A stretch of 64,000 nucleotides of DNA from Stenotrophomonas nematodicola (lineage in GTDB: Bacteria > Pseudomonadota > Gammaproteobacteria > Xanthomonadales > Xanthomonadaceae). Location of the stretch: the NCBI RefSeq assembly GCF_009467805.1, contig NZ_WIAY01000002.1:310001-374000 (forward strand), in the 5' to 3' direction. The notes below the pieces were generated by a model. It worked only from the letters and a program-made list of their open reading frames with translations, was not told the origin of the DNA and did not search any database. Positions 56,409 through 64,000 of the stretch are shown here, piece after piece; within the stretch, counting starts at the first letter, position 1, and each line of letters begins with the position of its first letter. The translations under genes were made by a program, and so were the position numbers.

Positions 56409-58745
56409 TCACGAAGGGTCATTTCCCTTTAAAAACAGCAACCTGGAGAACCCCGGGAACAGCGACGGGGTCTGTCTGGGCAGGGGCATGACGCCGATAT
56501 CGGCCCCATCGGCCACCGCCAACGCGACGTAAACGGCATCGCCCCCGGCATTGGCGCTGAAACCGTTGCCCGCGCTCAGGCGTGCACGGTCGAGACAGTG
56601 CTCGACCCCGGCACTTCCGGCACTCAACCGCGCGAACAGCGTGGCGCAGTCACGATGACTGGACAGGTAATCGATGCTGCCATTGCCGGCCACACTCCAG
56701 GTGCGGTAGCGCCAGCGCGTGGGCCGGTCTTCGCTGACCTGCCGGATGCTGCCGGCCGACAACCGCGCATCGGCCGACCAGAGTCCGCCGGCCGACAGGC
56801 GGGTGAACAGCACGCGCCGACCGCTGCGGTCGAAGCGCGCCTGCGACACGCCTTCAATGCTGCCCAGCAGGCGCCAGTCGGTGGTGCTGCGATCAAACAG
56901 CAGCAGGCGCATCCGCTCCTGGCCGTCGCGCTCGATCACCAGCACATGCTGATCGTCTTCGCCGTACAACGCCTGCAGCGGCTGCGTGACCGGCAACGGC
57001 AGGCGCAGTGCCTGTTCATCGCGCGGACTGACTTCATAGACCGAGGGATTGGCATGGTCGTCGCGCCCCAGCACCAGCAGGCGATGGCTGTCGCCGGACC
57101 AGTCCGGTGCCTGGCGTGCCTCGGGGCGCAGACCCTCGATCGGGCGCAGCGAATCGGGACGCTCCAGGTCTGCCCACCACAGCGCGAAGCTGCCGGAACG
57201 GTCCGAGGAGAACACCAGCTGGCGGCCATCCGGCGACACCATCGGCTGCGCATCCCGCCCACCGGAGGGGAACAGGCGCTCGGGCGTACCCGGGCCGTTG
57301 GCACCCACCGGCACGCGGAACACCCCGAACTGGGCGCGCCGGTGCACAAACGCGAGCATGCGATTGTTGCGCGACACCGCCGGCGTCTGCGCGTCATCCA
57401 GGCCGACATCCCGCAACAGCCGGCTCTCGGTATCCAGTTCGTACAGGCGCGCCTCGCTGTCCACGCGTCGGCCGAACACGATGTGGCGGCTGTCGCCGCG
57501 CCAGCTCCAGCCACGGATCTCGGCCGAATCGTCAGTAAGCTGCTCGGGCGTGCCGCCGCTGGCTGGCATCCGCCACAGGTCGCCTACCTGCGGATTGCGG
57601 ACGAACGCGATCCAGCGGCCATCCGGCGAGTAACGCGGGGCATAGTCGAAGTCGTCTTCGCCGGTGTCGTAGGCCAGCGGGGTCCAGCGGCCGCTGGCAA
57701 TGTCCAGCACCCGGATGCCACGGTGGGCGTGCGCGCCGGAGAGCGCGCCGAAGATCAGGCCGCGACCGTCCGGCGTCCAGTCGAAACTGAGCAGTTCGGT
57801 GCCGTCACAGCGGGTCACATGGCGCAGCGCACCACCGGTCGCGCTGGCGATGAGCACCTCGCAGCTGCCTTCCGCACCGAAGCGCGCAAAGGCGATGTCG
57901 CGCCCGTCCGGCGACCAGTTCGGGAAGCGGTCGGACTGGCCCGTCGGGGTCTCGACCAGCGCGCGCGCCGGCGTGTTGCCGGCGGTCTGTACCTTGATGG
58001 TGCTGCCCTCACGCACGCCCATGTCGGCTTCATACGCCACCTGGGAACCGTCCGGCGACAGCGTTGGATAGGTCTCAAACCCTGCGGTTGCAGTGATCAG
58101 GCGATAGGGGCGCTGTGGGCTGCCGGTAATGCGCGTGCCGTCCTCGACGGCGGCGTCCAGTGCCGAGGGGGGCTGCTCGCGCTGCACCAGCAGCGCGGCC
58201 ATCACCAGCAGCGCCACCAGCATGGCGATACCGACGGCCAGCAGCACGTAGCGCCGTACGCGTCGGCTGCGGCGCGGTGGCAACGCAATGGGAGCCGGCG
58301 CGGCCAGCGTTCCCCCGGCGTCGGTCGCGGCGGCCGACGCCGGCATGGCCTGGCTGTCCTCGGCCTCTACGGGCGGGGGCGGCAACGGGGTCTCGACCAC
58401 GCTCACCGGCACCAGCAGGCGATAGCCGGTCTTGGCGATGGTTTCGATGTAGGCGGTGCCGCTGTCGTCGTCGCTGGCAAAGGCCTTGCGCAGCTGTGTC
58501 ACCGCCTGGGTGAGCACATCGTTGGTGGGCAGCGTATCGGGCCACACCTCGGCAAACAGTTCATCACGGGTGACCACCGCGCCCGGAGCGCGCATGAGCG
58601 CCTTGAGCACCCCCAGTGCCTTGGGAGTCAGGCGTCGTGGCCGACGTGCGCCTGCCACCATGACTTCCCGCGAAGAGAGAATGACGGTGCAGTCGCCGAT
58701 CTTCATCACGTCGGCGGAAGGTGGCTCACTTTCGTTGTTGATCAT
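56409..58745 (-). CDS. CadC-like membrane regulator with PD40 propeller
   Basis: A 778-residue transmembrane regulator. Residues about 15-110 are an OmpR-type winged helix (RRLTPKALGVLKALMRAPG, the TNDVLTQAVTQLRKAF helix). One membrane helix spans about 165-187. The remainder is a PD40/WD40-like periplasmic propeller (TLSPDGSQVAYEAD, NWSPDGRDIAFA, YSPDGRWIAFV). Near the C terminus the motif RLSAG recurs four times. The start is uncertain: ATG 58745 (MINNESEPP) is used; ATG 58793 adds 16 residues. The signal sensed is unknown. Confidence 0.84.
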   Translation of the reverse strand: MINNESEPPSADVMKIGDCTVILSSREVMVAGARRPRRLTPKALGVLKALMRAPGAVVTRDELFAEVWPDTLPTNDVLTQAVTQLRKAFASDDDSGTAYIETIAKTGYRLLVPVSVVETPLPPPPVEAEDSQAMPASAAATDAGGTLAAPAPIALPPRRSRRVRRYVLLAVGIAMLVALLVMAALLVQREQPPSALDAAVEDGTRITGSPQRPYRLITATAGFETYPTLSPDGSQVAYEADMGVREGSTIKVQTAGNTPARALVETPTGQSDRFPNWSPDGRDIAFARFGAEGSCEVLIASATGGALRHVTRCDGTELLSFDWTPDGRGLIFGALSGAHAHRGIRVLDIASGRWTPLAYDTGEDDFDYAPRYSPDGRWIAFVRNPQVGDLWRMPASGGTPEQLTDDSAEIRGWSWRGDSRHIVFGRRVDSEARLYELDTESRLLRDVGLDDAQTPAVSRNNRMLAFVHRRAQFGVFRVPVGANGPGTPERLFPSGGRDAQPMVSPDGRQLVFSSDRSGSFALWWADLERPDSLRPIEGLRPEARQAPDWSGDSHRLLVLGRDDHANPSVYEVSPRDEQALRLPLPVTQPLQALYGEDDQHVLVIERDGQERMRLLLFDRSTTDWRLLGSIEGVSQARFDRSGRRVLFTRLSAGGLWSADARLSAGSIRQVSEDRPTRWRYRTWSVAGNGSIDYLSSHRDCATLFARLSAGSAGVEHCLDRARLSAGNGFSANAGGDAVYVALAVADGADIGVMPLPRQTPSLFPGFSRLLFLKGNDPS

Positions 58746-58884
58746 TCCAGGCGACACAGGTGAATGCCGGCTCGACGGCAGCGTTGCATTCATCTCCACA
58801 GGAAAGATCGAACGAACCGCCAGATTCCGCACAAGGCATCAGCGCAAACAGCAAAAAAACCGAAGCGCGCGAATACTAGCCTAT

Positions 58885-58988
58885 GCCGGTTAACCGCGCC
58901 TACGCGCGTGGCCGACAACAGGCTCTCTCTCGCCGACGAATTCCCATAAATTGATTCAGCATTCGCGCCTTCGGGCGCGATATTTTTA
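58885..58988 (+). other. Possible small RNA ending in a UUCG terminator
   Basis: The gap between the two minus-strand genes has a plus-strand terminator (58963-58987) with no plus-strand gene upstream. A TATGCC-like -10 near 58881-58886 would start an RNA of about 100 bases holding a second stem around GCGCCTACGCGC. Promoter evidence is weak. Confidence 0.3.
58963..58987 (+). terminator. UUCG-capped intrinsic terminator
   Basis: Stem TCGCGCC(TTCG)GGCGCGA followed by TATTTTT, on the plus strand. The opposite strand has no T-run, so it does not fit the neighbouring minus-strand channel gene. Confidence 0.75.
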
Positions 58989-58996
58989 GGTGGGAT

Positions 58997-59674
58997 TCAG
59001 TTTCGTGCATGCCTGAGCATGGTCAGTCCCACCAGCCGCGACACCACCAGCGCCACGTACATGACGCCTGAAAACTGCTCCAGCATGACCAGCGCGCGTG
59101 CCTGCGGGTGCACCGGCACGACATCGCTCAACCCTACCCCGGACAGCAAGCTGAAGCTGAGATAAAGCAGCTCCATCCACGTGCGCAGTTCGCTCTCGCT
59201 GGTGGCGAGAAAACTCCCCGGAAACCACTGCTGGCACACCGCGAAGGCGAACGCGAACGCCCACGCCAGCAATGTGAATGTCGCACCGGCCGCGAACAGT
59301 TCGTCGCGGGTCACCTTGTGATCCTGCAGCATGTAGGCGGTCAGGCTGCCGGCGGTATAGAAGTACAGCAGGCATTCGAGCAGCTGCGCTGTCGTAATCA
59401 GCCCGGGGCGCTCCAGCAGCGCGCCGGCGATGGAAAACACCACCGAGGGGATCGCCAGTACCAGCGCCAGCCACATGCCGAGCGGGCTGCGCCGCACCAC
59501 CCACAGGGAAAGGCCGAGCACCGCAATGCCGAAGGCGCCGAACAGCGCGCGGCTGGCGCCGGCCTCGTCCATCGCCGGGTACAGCAGCACGCCGAGCAGC
59601 TGCACGCCCAGCAACCACGCCGAGGGGTGCCGGCGTGCCATCGCCAGCCATTTGGTCCTGCGCGCAATCGCCAT
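58997..59674 (-). CDS. Ion-channel-like membrane protein with degenerate filter
   Basis: A 225-residue protein with about six membrane helices. The last pair with the pore loop is arranged like a two-helix potassium channel, but the filter reads SGVGLSD (about 178-184) where channels have TxGYGD. Such a pore may not pass potassium. It lies on the minus strand between the CadC-like regulator gene and thiC. Confidence 0.75.
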   Translation of the reverse strand: MAIARRTKWLAMARRHPSAWLLGVQLLGVLLYPAMDEAGASRALFGAFGIAVLGLSLWVVRRSPLGMWLALVLAIPSVVFSIAGALLERPGLITTAQLLECLLYFYTAGSLTAYMLQDHKVTRDELFAAGATFTLLAWAFAFAFAVCQQWFPGSFLATSESELRTWMELLYLSFSLLSGVGLSDVVPVHPQARALVMLEQFSGVMYVALVVSRLVGLTMLRHARN

Positions 59675-59774
59675 CGTGTTTCCCGCCCCTGGCCGTCCGG
59701 CGCCGAGCTTAGCGCGGTTGCCGGGGCGAACGCATGAGGATGCCGGGGGGGCAGCTGCCCCCCCGGCCGCCGCG

Positions 59775-61891
<2,117 letters not shown>

Positions 61892-61989
61892 CGAATTAGA
61901 CCACAAAGACCCGTGCATCGACACCGCCGTTGCCACCGCTGTGAACGGGTTCATTACGTCAGCGCGGTTAGTATCGCCCCGCGAGGATC

Positions 61990-62171
61990 TCCACCCCCGT
62001 GACGTGCTGCCTGGCGCCTGGCGCTGCGCCCACGCAGGGGACCATCGGGCTGAACCCGATGCCGTGGCATCCCGCCGACCGGCCTTCGTCCGGCTTCGCC
62101 CCAGTTGTCGCCGTCGTGCCGCTGGAGACTGCAAGCATCCGCTCGCGCCCTTTTCCTGGAGAAGCCCCTGC
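61990..62171 (+). other. BCCT gene leader, possibly structured
   Basis: The leader of the transporter gene contains short stems such as CTGGCGCCTGGCGC and CATCGGG/CCCGATG. I could not match it to a named riboswitch. Together with the TPP element it fills the 519-base gap between thiC and the transporter. Confidence 0.3.
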
Positions 62172-63740
62172 ATGGTGTTTCGCATTTCCATCGCGCTGGT
62201 CGCGCTGCTCGTCCTGACTGCCGGCATCGCGCCCGGCCCGTTCAACGACGTGGTGCAGCTTGGCCTGTCCAACATCGTGCGCAGCACCGGCTGGCTGTAC
62301 CTGCTGGTGGTGTTCATCACGCTATCGTTCCTGATGTATCTGGCGTTCGGCCGCTTCGGGTCGCTGCGCATCGGCGGCGAAGATGCCGAGCCGGACTTCT
62401 CCAATGCGAGCTGGATGTCGATGCTGTTCGCGGCCGGCATGGGCATCGGGCTGGTGTTCTGGGGCGCGGCCGAGCCGATCTCGCACTTCGTCAAGCCACC
62501 AGAGGGGCTGGCGCCGCAGAGCATGGAAGCGGCGCGTGCGTCGATGCGCTATGCGTTCTTCCATTGGGGCCTGCATCCGTGGGCGATCTATGCGCTGATC
62601 GGCCTGGCGATGGCCTGGTTCCAGTTCAACCGTAATGGACGTGGCCAGATCAGCGACCTGCTGCAACCGCTGATCGGCGCACGCCACCGTGGCTGGATGG
62701 GGACCGTGGTGAACGTGGCCGCCGTGGTCGCCACCGCGATCGGCGTGGCCACCACGCTGGGCTTCGGCACCATCCAGATCGCCGCCGGGATGGAACGCGT
62801 ATTCGGTCTGCGCGCCTCGATTCCGCTGCAGTTGACCATCATCGCGGTGGCCTTCGTGATGTACATGGCCTCCACCACCAGCGGCGTGCACCGTGGCATC
62901 AAGTGGCTGTCCAACATCAACCTGGCCCTTGCGGCGCTGCTGCTGGCGCTGGTGCTGGTGCTGGGGCCGACCGGCTTCATCTTCGACACCTTCACCACCA
63001 CGATCGGCTCCTACCTCAACCAGCTGGTGACGATGAGCCTGCGCATGTCGCCGTTCTCGGGCAGCACCTGGGTGGCCGACTGGACGATTTTCTACTGGGC
63101 GTGGTGGATCGCCTGGGCACCGTTCGTGGGCTCGTTCATCGCCCGCGTGTCGCGCGGACGCAGCATCCGCGAGTTCGTGCTGGGCGTGGTGATCGCGCCG
63201 AGCGTGCTGGGCTTCCTGTGGTTCTCGGTGTTCGGCGGCACCGCGCTGTGGTCGCAGATCTTCGGCCACGTCGATCTGGCGCAGGCGTTGGGCAATGGCT
63301 ACGAGACCGTGCTGTTCACCATGTTCGACAGCCTGCCGCTGCCCACGGTGCTGTCGGTGATGGCACTGGTGCTGCTGATCATCTTCTTCGTGACCTCGGC
63401 CGATTCGGCGGTGCTGGTGCTGGCCAGCATGTCCACCGATGAGGCCGGCGACCCGCCGCTGTCGCGGCGCATGACCTGGGGCGTGGCCATCGCGCTGATT
63501 GCCGGGGTGCTGCTGCTGGCCGGCGGCCTGGAGGCGCTGCAGGGCATGATCACCATCGCCGCGTTGCCATTCGCGTTGTTGATGCTGCTGGTGATGTGGT
63601 CGCTCTACCGTGTGCTGGACATGGAGTACGCGTTGCAGCGCCGTCGTGCCCAACGGGCGCGACGGATGATGGACGCGTGGATCGAACGCGAGATCGCCGC
63701 GCAGGAAGAAACCCGCGACGAAGCTGTCCGCGCGCCGTAG
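62172..63740 (+). CDS. BCCT family transporter (betaine/carnitine/choline type)
   Basis: A 522-residue sodium- or proton-coupled carrier for quaternary ammonium compounds, with 12 predicted helices. The glycine-rich GMGIG stretch in helix 3 is at 89-93, and the BCCT signature WTIFYWAWWIAWAPFVG is near 305-321. Charged N- and C-terminal tails are short compared with BetP, so osmosensing may be reduced. Its TAG stop lies inside the GTAG of a SMAG repeat. Substrate between choline, betaine and carnitine is not decided. Confidence 0.93.
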   Translation: MVFRISIALVALLVLTAGIAPGPFNDVVQLGLSNIVRSTGWLYLLVVFITLSFLMYLAFGRFGSLRIGGEDAEPDFSNASWMSMLFAAGMGIGLVFWGAAEPISHFVKPPEGLAPQSMEAARASMRYAFFHWGLHPWAIYALIGLAMAWFQFNRNGRGQISDLLQPLIGARHRGWMGTVVNVAAVVATAIGVATTLGFGTIQIAAGMERVFGLRASIPLQLTIIAVAFVMYMASTTSGVHRGIKWLSNINLALAALLLALVLVLGPTGFIFDTFTTTIGSYLNQLVTMSLRMSPFSGSTWVADWTIFYWAWWIAWAPFVGSFIARVSRGRSIREFVLGVVIAPSVLGFLWFSVFGGTALWSQIFGHVDLAQALGNGYETVLFTMFDSLPLPTVLSVMALVLLIIFFVTSADSAVLVLASMSTDEAGDPPLSRRMTWGVAIALIAGVLLLAGGLEALQGMITIAALPFALLMLLVMWSLYRVLDMEYALQRRRAQRARRMMDAWIEREIAAQEETRDEAVRAP

Positions 63741-63848
63741 AGCCGGGTTCTACCCGGCTGCATCGCCCGTAGAGCCGGGTTCTACCCGGCTGCAGAACGA
63801 TGGCTGTATCAGCGCCGCGACCGGGAGCCGCCGACCAACAGTCGGCGC
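63737..63848. repeat. Tandem SMAG repeats between BCCT and ggt
   Basis: Two identical 26-base units, GTAGAGCCGGGTTCTACCCG-GCTGCA, at 63737-63762 and 63769-63794, are spaced 32 bases apart. A third, divergent palindrome (GCCGAC/GTCGGC) is at 63830-63846. They lie between convergent gene ends and may act as a terminator. Confidence 0.85.
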
Positions 63849-63861
63849 CACCTGCGGGGAC

Positions 63862-64000
63862 TCAGTACCCCGCCGCCTGCCCGTCCTTTCGGCTTTCCGA
63901 CGCGCCGTAATACACGCCCGTTTCCGGGTCGCGCAGGATCGCCTGGTAGCCACCGTAAGGGCCATCGGCGAACACCACACGGTGGCCCTTGCGCATCAGC
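63862..64000 (-). CDS. ggt: Gamma-glutamyltranspeptidase, C-terminal end
   Basis: The minus-strand reading gives about 45 residues ending GGYQAILRDPETGVYYGASE, then SRKDGQAAGY and a stop. This is the characteristic C terminus of gamma-glutamyltransferases, which hydrolyse glutathione and related gamma-glutamyl compounds. The rest of the gene, including the catalytic threonine, lies beyond the right edge. Confidence 0.88.
   Translation of the reverse strand, partial: LMRKGHRVVFADGPYGGYQAILRDPETGVYYGASESRKDGQAAGY

Noticed and set aside
62010-62115. SAM-, cobalamin- or guanidine-type riboswitch before the BCCT gene
   Set aside because: The stretch has stems but lacks the conserved cores of these classes, so no name was given.

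Overview
The window is a chromosomal segment of a high-GC gammaproteobacterium of the family Xanthomonadaceae, most likely Stenotrophomonas. Four things point there: GTAG-headed palindromic repeats of the SMAG type known from Stenotrophomonas maltophilia, a chromosomal type B chloramphenicol acetyltransferase (catB), a pyrophosphate-dependent phosphofructokinase in place of the usual ATP enzyme, and family-typical neighbourhoods (gmk-rpoZ-spoT-ridA-recG, pepP-ygfB-zapA-6S RNA-fau). About 60 protein genes are supported, plus 6S RNA, a TPP riboswitch, several terminators and many palindromic repeats. No tRNA, rRNA, insertion sequence, phage or CRISPR array was seen.

Layout. 1-7161 is the minus-strand run yicC-gmk-rpoZ-spoT-ridA-recG (recG cut by the left edge), interrupted by catB on the opposite strand. 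7283-13752 is a plus-strand series of tightly overlapping genes (rph, a VOC protein, rdgB, a membrane protein, hemW, then DUF1631 and PilZ). 13835-21489 holds two M24 peptidases (pepQ, pepP), ygfB, zapA, the 6S RNA, fau, an EVE protein, rpiA, a DUF192 lipoprotein and a SirB1 protein. 21523-27208 has rubredoxin, thiE-hemL, azurin, a HAD phosphatase, an ArgD-type transaminase and a voltage-gated-type potassium channel. 27212-33755 has an SDR, a WaaP-like kinase, a DedA-PAP2-LssY fusion, a LON-domain protein, mpl and adk.

33897-39047 contains pfp and a proton-pumping pyrophosphatase (hppA), with ppa further on at 50517: a pyrophosphate-based energy-saving set. 39048-47244 is an iron/heme uptake locus: tonB-exbD-exbB-ybaN-hemO on one transcript, then a TonB-dependent receptor with a signalling domain, a FecR anti-sigma factor and a FecI-type sigma factor with a possible Fur box. 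47284-50329 carries an unusual regulator with a beta-propeller partner and two tandem secreted six-cysteine paralogues of unknown function. 51207-58745 has an HDOD signalling protein with a degenerate receiver, a large TonB-dependent receptor, an AraC regulator and a CadC-like membrane regulator with a propeller. 58997-64000 has a channel-like protein with a broken selectivity filter, thiC under a TPP riboswitch, a BCCT transporter and the 3' end of ggt.

Most of the window is core housekeeping. The parts deserving a closer look are catB inside a conserved cluster, the pyrophosphate module, the sigma-factor-controlled heme locus, the two six-cysteine paralogues, the degenerate PAP2, receiver and channel domains, and two intergenic plus-strand terminators that have no upstream gene. 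All calls rest on reading the sequence and remembered family motifs; no database search was run.
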